64,000 bases of DNA from Melieria omissa (GCA_963971225.1 OZ020268.1:43345348-43409347); one strand, 5' to 3'; positions 1-11,647 are shown, numbered from the stretch's first letter. Made by a program: numbers and translations. Notes: a model not told the origin generated them from the sequence alone.

Positions 1-190
1 GGCCTTAGTCTCGCGTAAGCGGGCTGTCGTGCCAATCAATTATTAATTATTATTATTACTTTGGCTATCGAAAGACGCCATCTCACCCATAGGCAATTGT
101 GACTGATTTTTTGACTAAAAGTCGAATTTTAACCATCAACTACTCCTCGTTTTCACCTGATGCGACATCCTGCAACTTTCACCTTATAAA

Positions 191-352
191 AAAAGAAGGC
201 GTTTTGAGGACGTAGAAGCCGTTCAAAAGGCTTGTACCGATATACTGAACGACATTCCAGCCGACAATTTAAAACACTCATTAAACATGCTTTTAGATTA
301 TGCAAATAGTTGTACTGAGCCTGAAGGAAACTTTTTAAAAAAATCATATCGG
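191..352 (+). pseudogene. mariner-like transposase C-terminal fragment
   Basis: One frame reads KRRRFEDVEAVQKACTDIL and continues through NDIP, then LLDYANSC and EPEGNF. This follows the C-terminal pattern of mariner-family transposases: a basic-RRF-D/E-x-E-x-Q helix, an IP motif, then a conserved cysteine and an E-G-Y/N-F end. No DDE/D catalytic domain is visible upstream in the window, and no terminal repeats could be paired. It is a dead fragment, perhaps cut by the window edge. Assignment rests on pattern recognition alone. The reading frame on the opposite strand here is a shadow. Confidence 0.5.
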
Positions 353-469
353 TTTCATAAAAAAAATTTGTTATTATTCTTTTAAATGTTTAAAGGTGAA
401 AAGATCTTCTTTGTGGGAACGTGTATACCATGCATAGTGATTGAAAATTTTAAATAATTATAGATCTTG

Positions 470-511
470 GGGGGGTTCTGACACCCAAACCCCTCCCTTG
501 GCTACGCCCTG
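470..511 (-). mobile_element. solo end of a hAT-type element
   Basis: Read on the - strand, the segment starts CAGGGCGTAGCCAAGG and runs into a G-rich stretch. This is the usual look of hAT-superfamily termini (CAG-GGCGTAGCC). No partner end occurs in positions 1-470. The other end is therefore either lost or outside the window, and the mariner fragment may sit inside the same element. No target duplication can be tested. Confidence 0.4.
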
Positions 512-1870
512 GGCGTCTTACTTAAAAACTGGGAGTTTGCACACAAAGTGGTAAAAACTGGATAGTGAAATACTTGGCCGTCAAAAACTACCAACTCGTC
601 GTTTGCACTTGGAAAGAAAATTTCACGTTCGGTCTGTCATGCCAGTCATTTATATAATCTTCTCTCCCTTCCACTTCAAATTTTCACTCATTACCAATAA
701 TTTACGTTAATTAGTCGAAATGTATTTTTGTACCTATGGCTGTGTGTGTGTGCTGAGTAAATATAAAACGCCGTGCCAAACTCCAGCGACACAAATTCAA
801 CGCAGTTTATCTTTAAAACTCCCTCTACTCTACTGCTCCCTCCCAGCGCCGCAACAACTTAAGTAATAATCGGAATAATTCATCTGTTTATTTAATTAAA
901 GCAACGCCATTTCGAAATCTTGCTTGCCCATTCCCCTTTCGTTCCGTTCCATCCCATTCCATTTGCCCGACACTCTGGTTATCTGGAGAATATTTTTTTG
1001 ATGACTACTTATTGCGCTAATACGCCCCGCCATAAATCTTTCAAAACTGTTTGTAATTACGAGTTACGCGTTCTTAGCGATAAAAGCGCTGCGGGGCGCT
1101 CACTAGTGCGCCCGCACCAGGGCCGCTGCTAATAGATACCCGTAGATAACCGGCAAATGCCAAATCACAGTCTATCATTAGTGCGCCACATGTTTATCTT
1201 ATCTGGTCACGCAGCGCTGTCAGATTTTAGCCCCAATTTATATTTATTTACATAATTTTTTAACAAATTTCAGCCAATAACTCGACAGCCATCACCAGCA
1301 CAGATTTTGATTTGCTGCTGCATTTCGTTGATTTTGTTGCTGTGCTCGATCTGCGTCAGCAGTAGTTGACAGCATTTTAACTGATGCCTGCACTTTAATA
1401 ACGAATCTAAACACACACTTGTATATTAAACTCGCCCCCCTCCTCCGCCCCGCGAGCCTTTTTTCGTCGCTCTACTAATACAGTTTAAATTTAAGCAAAT
1501 ACTTACTAACTTCTGCCGCTGTCGGCGCTGATTGCTTAAGCTTCAGCTCGCAGCAAGCTCCTCCTACCGCCAATAGCGTTAGCGCCGACCTCCCTGCCTC
1601 CCCCCGCCCCCCGCCTCGTCACCAATTCACGTCTATCAGCAGCTGCGTACTTGTCTCTTCGGCTTTAAGGTTTTTATCGAGCAATTTGAGTAATAAAAAA
1701 AGTTGCTGCTTCTTTTGTTACCACCCCTCCCTGCCGTCTTCGTCTGCTTCTTCTTCGTGGTATGTATTTAATTTTTACAGTTTTTGTTTGTGTGATTTTG
1801 TTTTGTGACTTGAAAGCTTTCAAAATTTATGACCAATCCACATACTCATTCTGTCGTCGCTCTCTCTCAA

Positions 1871-1893
1871 TGTGTGTGTGTGTGTGTGTGTGT
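1871..1893. repeat. GT microsatellite
   Basis: Uninterrupted TG repeat of about 11 units, preceded by CT-rich sequence. Confidence 0.9.
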
Positions 1894-2118
1894 CAGTTTC
1901 AAAAAAATTCTTGCTAAAATAAATAAATGTTTTCGTTGCTGTTGTAGTTGCCGCTGTTCTTGTTGTTGTTGTTGTCCGCTTTTTATCGCAATCTCTCGGC
2001 GAGTTTTCGACTTTAGCTACTTTATTATTGCATACAAATAAAATTGATAATAATTTTAAATTTTCGTTGCTTTGTTGTTTTGAACAACACAGAATAAGTA
2101 GCCATATCTGCCTATGAA

Positions 2119-2146
2119 TGTGTGTGTGCGTGTGTGTGTGTGTGTG
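2119..2146. repeat. GT microsatellite with one interruption
   Basis: TG repeat of about 14 units interrupted once by CG near position 2129. Confidence 0.9.
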
Positions 2147-2853
2147 CTTAGTCTAGCCTAGTAGTGCCTGGTGCCTCGATGAAATATCATTATCTGCATC
2201 AGTTGTTAATTGCTATTTGACGCGTTAAATACCCATCACAAGCCAAGATCACATCACAACCCACTACGCACACCGCAAAACCGACCGTAGCGTTAATTTT
2301 TATGTTGAGTCTTTTTTCGTTTTTGGTGTTCACGGAAATTAAATTCGTCGCTTTGCGCTCAAATTGTGTTAATGGTGATTTTGTGCTTCCAAATAATAAC
2401 AAACAAGAATTACAAATGAAACATTAAATGGTGCACACTTATTAAAAAAAATGAAAACGCACAACTAGTTAGTTGTCACCGCTGTGATGAGTTGAAAAAA
2501 TTGTCACCAGTGTATTCGGATTAACTTTGGAATTTCAGCTCTGTGTCAATTCTAAGGTGAGGTTCAATGAGATTGTGGCTAATTACAAGCAATCATACAC
2601 ATATACATACAACTTCTATGCGAACTTTGGCAAAAAAATAAGACTGATCTTCAACAAAAAAATATTTAAGCAGACTTCGAACGGAAGTAGTCATTTTTAT
2701 AGGGTTTGTTAAAAAATCATATTTTCTAAATGCGTTTTAAAATGTAAAGCATAGTTTTTTCGAGAAGAGTCAGTTGGAAATGTGAGGGGTTGCTTGAAAT
2801 AGAAACAGGGAGAAACTTTGGTTTTACATATTTGTGACATAATTTGCTTTATA

Positions 2854-3086
2854 CAGTCGTGTCTGGATATAGTGAACTAATTTTTGCAGGGCCTGTTCAC
2901 TGTATTGAGGTTGTTCACTATATTAAGGTTAACATTTTTGTTCGGAAACTCGTTTTATTTGCTCAAAATACACTTTTTGGTTTTTGCTTGAAATTGCTTT
3001 CAAAACTTTGTTCAATATTTTGAAGCTCCATGTCAAAATTTGGGTTTTTGCTATATCGAGGTGTTCACTATACCCAGACACGACTG
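2854..3086 (+). mobile_element. TA-flanked MITE, CAGTCGTGTCTGG family, copy 1
   Basis: The element is 233 bp. Its terminal inverted repeats start CAGTCGTGTCTGG on the left, matched on the right by CAGACACGACTG, and it is flanked by TA on both sides (2852-2853 and 3087-3088). TA duplication plus CAGT termini point to the Tc1/mariner-pogo group. It has no coding capacity. The motif TTCACTAT (or its complement) recurs inside, near both ends. A second, inverted copy lies at 27333-27560. Confidence 0.85.
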
Positions 3087-3088
3087 TA

Positions 3089-6000
3089 TTTTTATAGATT
3101 AGAAACTATTTTTTAAAAGTTGTTATTGCACAAAAATGTTCATGTGTATAGTATTTTTTTCACTTTTACTCATAATGAAAAATTTGCATTGTTAAGTAAA
3201 TTAAAAAACACTAGAAAGTAACTAAGTATGGTATGCAAAAATACTTAAGTAACTTGAAAAATGGTTAGGTGACATTCCTTCACAAGAAGAGGTGAGTAAA
3301 AGTGAAGTAGTATGTTTCTTTGTTGCCAGTTGAGTCCCTACTCGAAGCTTTGGCCCTCAGCCAAACAATTTAGAGTACAAAAACACTTACGTTAATAGTT
3401 ATTAGTTTCCAGGCAACATTTTAAAGTTAAGTACTTTGGCCGAATCAACTTAAGGTGGCCGCAGCAGCTGAAGTGAGCTTACAGAGGAAATTTAGTAGTC
3501 TTAGGTTAAGTCAGAACAGGCCTCGGTCATTACAAAATAGGCCACTTTTAGACAATAATGATCTCTATGTAGATTTGCATTTGCTGAATCAGTCAAATTT
3601 TGACTTTGCTTCCCATTCTTCATACATAACAATCCAATAAATTTTGAAAAAGGAGCATTCGTTTTGGTGCTTTCATACACATTTTTTTAATTTGTATTAT
3701 TACACTTTTTTATTTTGCTTCTTAATTCCATTAGAATTTCAATTTAGTCATATTTTAACTTGCTCTCTTCCATAACTTCTTCCTTCTCTTCATGTAACAC
3801 AAAAATCATTCCTTACTCAACTCGAATTTGTTTCTTTCTTTACAGGTAAAACCCTCTTTTTTAAACCCACTCCTCATGATTCGCTAGAACTCAGGTACGT
3901 TGCACGTTCAGAAATATGTCACAAGTCTGGCAACTATTCATAAGCCGGCGAGAATAATTCACCTATTGCCCATGCAAAACCCACCACACTTACTCCTGCA
4001 GTGCTCGCGCTGGTCTCTCTTAATTGCACTGCTCACTTGCTCTTAGCACGTAAATTGGCATCGACGTGGTGGAAAAGTGCGACGCAGGATTGACGTGGGC
4101 ACAGAAGGACATGCCAATGGCCCAGCCGGATTACAGCAAAGCCGACAGCGGCACCGTCGCCGTCGTCGACCGACCGGCAACAGGCAGCCAACCGGGTGTG
4201 AGGAGTCTGGGGGCGGCAGCAGCGGCGGGGGCACGACAATTTTGTGCCGCTTTCTGTTTAACCGCAATTTTTGCTACTGCCTTTTTGAGATGTTGTTGTT
4301 GTTGTTGTTCTTGTTGTTGTTGTGGCGCGTGTTTAAGGTTGTTCCTCTTCCTTTATAAAGGCTGTTGGCGTGGTAGTTGTTGTTGTTGTTGTCGTCGTCG
4401 CTCACTAATGATGCTCATTTTTGTCTGACGCCTCTTGCCACTTCCCACTGCGTCTTGCACAAAAAAAAATGTGTATAGAGAAAAAAAATTAAATTTGCAT
4501 TCATTCACAAAGCGCGCAGCATCACATTCAAAACCCCTACAACAACAACAACAGCAGCAGGCAAGTCTGTACTGTTGCAAAGGCGCAAAGTCGACAAAAA
4601 ACTGAAAATTATGTCAAAATGCATGCAGACGCTGGCAACAACAACAGCAGCAACAACAAGCATGGCAACAACAAAATTGCATCGGTTTGCCGCCCACGCG
4701 TCTGCAACACGCCACAGCGTGCAGCACGCCAAGACCAAAAAAAGGTGTGTTGCATTTCTTCGACCAAAAAAAAAGAAGGAGATAAATAACAAATGCGCGT
4801 AGCCGCTCGGCGCCGCGCACCCTCCATTGCCCACCACTGTGAATTTTCAACGCATTGTTAGGCCGCACTGTAGGCGCCCGAATTGGCGGCCTCGAGGGGG
4901 AAGCGCGCGACGCAGACGAGTGCAGCACTCGTGCCCAGAACCTGCTTAATTTCAAGGCTATGCTGTAGGTCTCAAGAATTATGAATGAATACAGGGACGA
5001 ATGAGTGGAGAACGGCAAGTGGCGGGCGAGCAAGAAGTCAGACGCGCTAAATGTTGGCAACAGTTTTGCCAACTGGCAAGGGGCGCGTGAATAGTGACAT
5101 AAATCAGCTGTAATAAAACGGCGCAAAGTACGAAAAAAGTTTAAATTAAATTTATGTCCACACCGAAGGCAACTAAAATTGGCCTAAAGAGTACAGAACA
5201 ACACGGTCCTAGATACGAAAGGAGGAGGAGTTATCATTGTTGGTTGATTGCAGGCTGTTGTCGAAAGCGGAGAAAGGGTAAAAGTTAGAGAACAAATTAT
5301 AAAAATATAGAAAAAATAAGTTGGAAAAAGATGAAAAGATTGAAAAAAGTGCTAGAATATGAAACGAAACGCAAACTGCAACAAATGAAGACACAATTTA
5401 AAAAGTCGCAGTCTAAAAGTGTTCAACAAGACAAATTGGTTTTGAAAGGTTTTTGATGCGCTAGTTTCGACTAAGTAGTTCGTTGATTTTTCAAAAATTA
5501 TCTCATTCTCAAGATTCGATTGCGAAGTATTGATAATCGAGCTTTTTCACAAATTTTCTAAACACTAAAATCAAGGTGGAAGCATTAAATAATTCTGGTG
5601 TTTAAAGGTTTAATGTTTGTGTAAATAACTTTATAATTTGTATTCTTAGGAATGAACAGCTCAAACCAAAACAACAACTACACTAAGTTTTAATACAAAT
5701 CAAGAAACGCTATCAGTGATATAAGAATGCAGTCATAATGATTTCCCCCTCACTTGAGTGAGAAACTTTTAAACTAAAATAATTGAAAGCCACAAACATC
5801 AACTAAGACTAACTCTATAAATTTTTTTATATTATATAATAAAAAGAGCCACATCACAATTCACCCATTATTACAGAACCAGAAGTTTAACTAAGCAACA
5901 ACAATGTGAAAAACTTCAAACTGAAGCTTGTCAACGCACACCGAATCGATCCTCCTGCACTACCAGCATTTTTCTTCCGTAGCTGAGATCAATTTAAAAT

Positions 6001-7854
6001 ATAATTATTTTTTTTTTAATTCGAAAGCCCTTCCTGCAAACGAATGAAACGCTCCCACGCACTTTAATTCAATTCCTCTTTATGCAAGAAACAAATGTTT
6101 TTTGTCTGAGCCGACGCTGGCGCTCATTCATTTATTCAGCGTTCATTCCATTCAATAGTCGTCTTTATGCTCATTTCTGAAATTCGATCGAAATTTATAA
6201 TTAAGCGTTTTGCACATATCAATTGTTTGAGGCTGCCAGACAGACAGGAAATCGTTTGCGAATTTGGGCACACAAAATATTATAAAAGCAAACCAGAAAC
6301 ATACAAAAAGACAACAACAAAAATCGAAGTAAAAATCTGCCAAAATCACAAGACGCGTTCGTATTCGTATTGAACCCAAGCTGGCTTTGATGTGTGTTGT
6401 AGTAGTTTGTGTTGTTGTTGTTGCAGTTAATGCTGTTGTGCTGAATTGAGCTGGCAGCTATCAATGAAGTCGCACTCGAAGCGCAAAACTGCAGAACTTA
6501 AGCTGCAAGTTGTGTACGAAATTGAATGGAAGCAATGAAGCGGAGTGAAGTGCTGTGGCGCAGCGTGGGATGAGGCGGCATGAAGTGGGATGCGGGACAA
6601 AAATTAATAAAGGCCAAAGATTTCTGTTCAATAAACTCGCGCGCGTTGATTTCATATTAAGAACTGGCACAATTGTTGAGGGAATTGCAAGCGAACACAC
6701 ACACACACATACATGCATAACATATGTTAATACGCAGATACAAAGATCACAGATACTGGCGGACTGCCTGCCTGGTTGGCATTTAATACGATAAATTATA
6801 TTATGGGCTCTTCCTGTTCTGCGATAATTCTCCGCCTTTTCCCCCATAAAAATAATAATAATAAAAATCTGCATGCGGGGTAAAATGCCAATGCTTCGAA
6901 AAACAAGAAACGATCGTTTTGTCATTGTGGTTGTTGCTGTCAGCTGTACATGCAACACCATTCAGGCGAACAATAACAATGAGCACACAAGCAATTGTCT
7001 CCTGATGAACTTGACAACACTGCTGACGATGCGGAGAAGAAGAAAAGAAGAAGAGTAGACTGCAGAGCACTTCGAATCGCTGGAGCTGTTTAGGTATAAA
7101 TGTTTGCAGATTGAATGAGTAGGTTGAAGGTGAAGGATGCGAATTAAGCCAGCGACGATGCTTTCGTTTGCCCAGCGCTGATCGCGGCCGATCATCAACA
7201 CTGACAACAATCACAAAGAATTTAATTGAAAAGACAAAAATCGAATGGAAATGAACTGCATTATTTTTACTATTCAAGACCTCACGTTAATTTGCTCCCA
7301 ATTGCGCTGATTTTTGAAATCTAATAAACACAGTGGACTCAAATTTTAGGAAAAAATTGTTTAGAATTTTCTGTTGAACAGCTTTCGTCACAAAATTAAA
7401 TGTTCCAGTGTACGGAAGGCCCATTCATAGAATACTATCCCTTTATATAATGATTATTTTTAACTTGTTTACATACCCTTTTCAATGATTTTCAAACAAC
7501 ACTTTGTATCTGTGCAAATTTGAAACTAACATTCAAAATTCCCAAGAATGGCTCCAAACATTTATGATCCTCATTACTGCCAATACTTACTAATTGCAAC
7601 CAGATACTAAAACGCATTAATTGTGCACTCATTGCTTCTATAACCTCTTCAATAACCATATGTTGCATCACTTCAATGCCTCAAGCAAACGAATCGTTGT
7701 CTGCTTATGGCCAAAAAGCGCCCTCACACCTCTTGCTCCGATCTATGCCAACACGAGCGCTAAGCACATTTTCACCGCCAACTTTTCACTTACTTACGCT
7801 TCTTAACATCAAATTGTAAAAAGTTTGCATATTGCAACATTTTTCCCGGATTTG
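3089..7854. other. intron sequence, no gene seen
   Basis: No credible gene is visible. The part around 4030-5130 is richer in GC and packed with TTG/CAA/CAG repeats. These produce several overlapping cysteine- or glutamine-rich frames on both strands, none with a domain. The part around 5210-5410 is purine-rich (GAAAAA runs). The remainder is AT-rich unique sequence. Confidence 0.65.
4290..4400. repeat. TTG/TGT trinucleotide repeat cluster (opa type)
   Basis: Two blocks of TTG repeats (about 4290-4322 and 4375-4391), with GTC repeats to 4400. This is the CAA/CAG class of repeat, common in fly introns and in glutamine- or asparagine-coding exons. Here all frames are repeat-driven. Confidence 0.8.
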
Positions 7855-7856
7855 TA

Positions 7857-8820
7857 AGGGAGAGGGCTGGGTTGTGAACCAGGCTGGGGTGTGAACCATT
7901 GCCGTTTTTTCTTTCCCTAATTGACATATCGCCAATCTTTCAACTGTCAATTTTGTCTTATGATATGACTCTGCTTTTGTGGTTACACCGAAGTACAAAC
8001 ACGTATTGCTTGTGGCAGCTACAGACATCGTGTTTGAAAATCGACTGCGAAAACTTTTTTGCTTTTTTTAAAGTGCTATCCACGAGACTGAGCTTATTGC
8101 AAAAAGTCTGTGTAATATATGTTTATTTAGTGTTTTGATTCTATTTTACGATGCAATATTTGTTTATGTCGAATTATGATTGGAAGTGTCGTTTATTTTA
8201 AAGTTTCCAAAATGGCATCGTGGTTGGGCTGTGAACCACTGAGGTGGTTGGGTTATGAACCACCTGTTTTTCGTACTACATTTGTTCTAACACTGTCAAA
8301 TATGGACGGATATATAAAAATAAAGTCATTTTATATAATTTCACTCGATTTCGTTGTGTTCACTTGAAGTGAGCCAATACGAGAACACGTTCGTATTTCA
8401 CATGCAAACATTCCGACACAGATTAGGATGAAAATTTAAAAAATTGAGCAGTTTCATTCATTGCGATTTTTTGGCCTAAGAGGCGTCATTATAACTTTTT
8501 TTCACCTCTTGAGGCTTCCTGATTAAATAAATTCTCAATGTACTTAAAAATTATGGGTGTTTTCTTCGTATTTTCCGACTTTAATAGGGATTTTCCAGAT
8601 GGTTCACAACCCAGCCACTTTTTTGAAAAAGCGAAAAATCACGTTCTCAGAAAATTGGACGTAGAGAGTTAAATTTCAATCAAAACGGTAATCTGTCTTC
8701 ATAACAAAGTTGCGTTATATATTCACCTTTCCAACGGTATCTTCGCTTTTTCGATATCTTTATTCTGTGAAAAGTTAGAGCCAAAAAACAAAACCCGGTT
8801 CACACCCCAGCCCTCTCCCT
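7857..8820 (+). mobile_element. TA-flanked DNA transposon (964 bp) with six internal terminal-motif copies
   Basis: The terminal inverted repeats are about 24 bp with one mismatch. They begin AGGGAGAGGGCTGGG, and TA flanks both sides (7855-7856 and 8821-8822). The 16-mer GGYTGGGBTRTGAACC occurs six times: direct at 7865, 7882, 8222 and 8246, inverted at 8601 and 8797. A potential start codon with context AAAATG lies at 8212, just before the inner pair. The frame from it runs only 51 codons (to 8367) and resembles no transposase I know. The TA duplication suggests the IS630/Tc1/mariner/pogo group. It is probably non-autonomous. A differently sequenced element with the same layout lies at 27965-29264. 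Confidence 0.8.
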
Positions 8821-8822
8821 TA

Positions 8823-10348
8823 TTATTCTCTGAGCACGAAATGCCGCAAATCGGCGCAAGTTATACTACTAAAATGTTTCCTACGCCAACTATCCGCATT
8901 GCATGCAGCTGCACTTCTGCCCGGCGCAACTGCATTTTCTTAGAATACCAAAGAATTTTGCACAGAGAGAGCGCTAACTTCAAAAACCGCGAACCGAAGA
9001 GGGTTTTTTACAAACTCTCTTCTCGTATGCCTTTCGTTTTCAGTGGTTTCAGCGCTGAATACCAAGAAAATGGGGAAAACAGAAAATCTGTTGTCTGTGT
9101 GAAGGAGAGTGGAGAAGGTGGGGATTACTCGTATTTTCAAACTCTGTCACTTCGTCATTCGCATCTGTCCGCTTCTTCAACTGCACTGCACTCCTTCTCA
9201 TCAGATGTCGCCTCCCTGCTGCTTGCTGCTATGTACTCAACAATCCTCGGCAGTCTGTTTATGTGGTTGTATGCACTTCCGACTTCCGTTTCCTGCAGTC
9301 ATTTATACCGCTCAGTGGGTACAAGTCAGTCAGTGCAGCTGTATGCACAACGTGAGCGAAAATCTTCTCCTGCCCGTGCATTGTCATTTCTTCTGAGCAA
9401 CAACAACTACCAGTAGCATCCCTACCAGCTTAACCAAGAATTGTTGGTTATTTTTCTATTCCTGCTGCATGTTTTGGTTGATTTGACTTTTATCTGCCCG
9501 TAGCCTATAGAGTGTTTTGATTCTGAAGATTGAGGTGTTTTGATTATTGTTTTCCGAAAAAAAATCCTTATGATTTTATGCAATACCCCGAGAATTTTTC
9601 TTCATGAAAATTTTTATTTTTTGCATACAAATTGAAGTTTGAAAACATGGAAAGATATCCCAAATTGACTAAAATCCATTGATATATCATTTGGTGGTAG
9701 CTGCAGCCTCCGAACAGCCTCAATTTATAGATTTAACTCAAAAATAATACCTTAAAAACGTAGCTGGAGTCTTCAGCTTTCATAAATGGGGCCAATCCCA
9801 GCTCCTAGTTCCACCTGCCTTCTCTCCTGGACCTATTCCTACCTTTTTTCCCACCTAGGACCCTACGACAGTAAACTTGCTAAATTATTAAAATTTTCAA
9901 CAACAAATTCAAAGCTTTGCGAAAGCGAAGTGCCCTCCCTACCACATCCCTAGCTTCAGACTTTCCTCTCAAAACTGTCCTTCACAACAGCACTCGCCTT
10001 CGACAGCCCCTTCACTCCGATTCCCAACCCACATCAATGCTGTTTGCGGTTTTTCTGCTGCTACTTCAGTTCGCTTTCATTGTTTTCGCTATGCGGCACT
10101 TTGTTGGGATTGTTGTCGTTACATATGAAATTAAGTTATTGTGCACAAGAACCTAACTCTAATCGTTAGCTGCATTCAGTGATGTACGAATTTTTAATAT
10201 TTTCTCTCTCCACTTTTGAACCCAAGCACCAGCAACGAACTATAACACATTGAGTAAGGATAGGAAGTTACACTCTATGAGTGAACCTATAAGGTCCTTG
10301 GGTTCTCATCAGTCTAATTTTCTCTCACTAGTGAAACCAGTTGGAACT
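8823..10348. other. intron sequence, no gene seen
   Basis: It contains a 191-codon frame (8841-9416, + strand) whose translation is serine-rich with no recognisable domain. I do not call it a gene. Around 9509-9546 the motif GTGTTTTGATT is repeated. The rest is unique sequence. Confidence 0.6.
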
Positions 10349-10356
10349 ATTTATGA

Positions 10357-10510
10357 CAGTAGCGGATCCAGGGGGGCGGGGCTTTGGGGGTTGAAACCCC
10401 GAAATATCTGGATCGACTATAAAACTACATACAAATTAAAAGGCATTTTATAAATATTAAAGAATTACTTTTTAAAACCCCCTCGAAATATTTTTATGGA
10501 TCCGCGCCTG
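10357..10510 (+). mobile_element. hAT-type MITE (154 bp), copy 1
   Basis: The ends read CAGTAGCGGATCC on the left and GGATCCGCGCCTG on the right, forming short inverted repeats. A perfect 8-bp target duplication, ATTTATGA, lies at 10349-10356 and 10511-10518. CAG-type termini plus an 8-bp duplication are diagnostic of the hAT superfamily. G and C runs follow each terminus. The core, ACTACATACAAATTAAAA, is shared with copies at 13583 and 40802. It is non-coding and was mobilised in trans. Confidence 0.93.
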
Positions 10511-10589
10511 ATTTATGAATGTTAATTAATAGACATTTTTGATCATTTCTTTATTTGAGTACGAGTATTTTAAATAATAAAATGATACA

Positions 10590-10997
10590 AAATCAATAAA
10601 GCAAGAATAATGAAATTTTGGCACGTGATCAAGGAGATTTTGGGTTTTATCATACTTACTTTTCAAGAAAATTCTACATAAATTTTCAAGGATATAAAAG
10701 CTTAAAATTTTCAAAGAACTTTTTTCATATCCTTTTTTTACAAATAGTTAAAAAATCAATTTTATTAAAATTCTTGAGCCTTTCCTCTTTCATTTGATAT
10801 ATGTACATTTCGCCATATTCTAACGAGGTGAAGTATTTTTTTATATTTTTTAAATTTGTTATCCCCTTCAAAATTTTGAAGTTCTTTTGAAAGGACAAAG
10901 GATGTAGAAATGAAAAACTGAGTACGCAGTATTACTATGTTTGGTCTCTGGTTTCACACACATATGGTGTGAAAAATGCTGTTGCACGGTGTTATAT
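10590..10997 (-). repeat. diverged unclassified repeat, copy 1
   Basis: Read on the - strand it starts TATAACACCGTGCAAC. It then has GAAACCAGAGACCAAA, ATATCAAATGAAAGAGG and TATATCCTTGAAAATTT. The same landmarks occur in the same order, with many changes, on the + strand at 58774-59240. No coding region, terminal inverted repeat or target duplication was found, so class is unknown and the left boundary is approximate. Confidence 0.55.
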
Positions 10998-11406
10998 ATA
11001 TGTACATGTGCATGCTATATAGATATACATGATTTCGCGTAGATGCGGCTTATCTAATACCACACCATATACGATTAAGCGTAAACTCAGCCAATATTTT
11101 TGTTGTTGCTATTTATATTACAATATTGCTATTGTTGTTTTTGGTGCTGTTACAGCCACTGTTGTTTACGACATTTCTATCGCTTCGCATAGTTTATGCT
11201 GCATTTGTGTTGCTTTAATTTTTTTTATTTTATTGTTGTTGTCGCGTTTTCACCAGCTCATGCATTGCACAGACAGACTGCGTCTGTGTATATACTTTAT
11301 GTATGTAAATATTTTGCATGGTGACGTTGACTTCCATTTTCTGCTTTCTCCATTTCACTTCTTTCCGCACGCATTCAATATTTTCCATCGTTTTTACAGT
11401 TCCAAC

Positions 11407-11647
11407 CAGAGTTGCCAAAGACCAAAAGCGGGTCTTTTCGGGCCAAATTTTTTTTATTTTCACAAAACAGACCAGGGGGTCTGTTTTGTGATGTGAATAT
11501 ATTTTCATTAGTCCAAAAAATTTATTAAAAAATATAAAATTATAATTTAAAAATGACTTAAAATAACGCAAATTTTTAATTTGGTCGGTTGAGGTCAGAT
11601 TTGGTCAGAAGTTTGGTCGGAAAAAAAATTTTAAAGTGGCAACACTG
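11407..11647 (+). mobile_element. hAT-like MITE (241 bp), CAGWGTTGCCA family
   Basis: The left end is CAGAGTTGCCAAAG and the right end GGCAACACTG, giving inverted repeats CAG(A/T)GTTGCC. The flanking octamers GTTCCAAC (11399-11406) and GTTTCAAC (11648-11655) agree at 7 of 8 positions, as expected for an aged hAT target duplication. Inside, a perfect 14-bp hairpin stem with a 4-nt loop spans 11460-11491 (arms TCACAAAACAGACC and its complement). The motif TTTGGTCRG recurs near the right end. Non-coding. Confidence 0.75.

Larger units (their letters stand above)
512..2851. other. intron sequence, no gene seen
   Basis: No credible coding region is visible. The stretch is unusually C-rich at about 1430-1640 (runs such as CCCCCCTCCTCCGCCCC) and carries two GT microsatellites. 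Short open frames here have low-complexity translations (cysteine or valine runs from GT and TTG repeats). Confidence 0.7.

Noticed and set aside
4614..5126. 170-codon - strand open frame
   Set aside because: The C-terminal cysteine run comes from a trinucleotide repeat and the rest matches nothing I recognise.
8841..9416. 191-codon + strand open frame
   Set aside because: Serine-rich, no recognisable domain, no credible splice or promoter context. A frame of this length occurs by chance in a 64 kb window with GC-richer patches.
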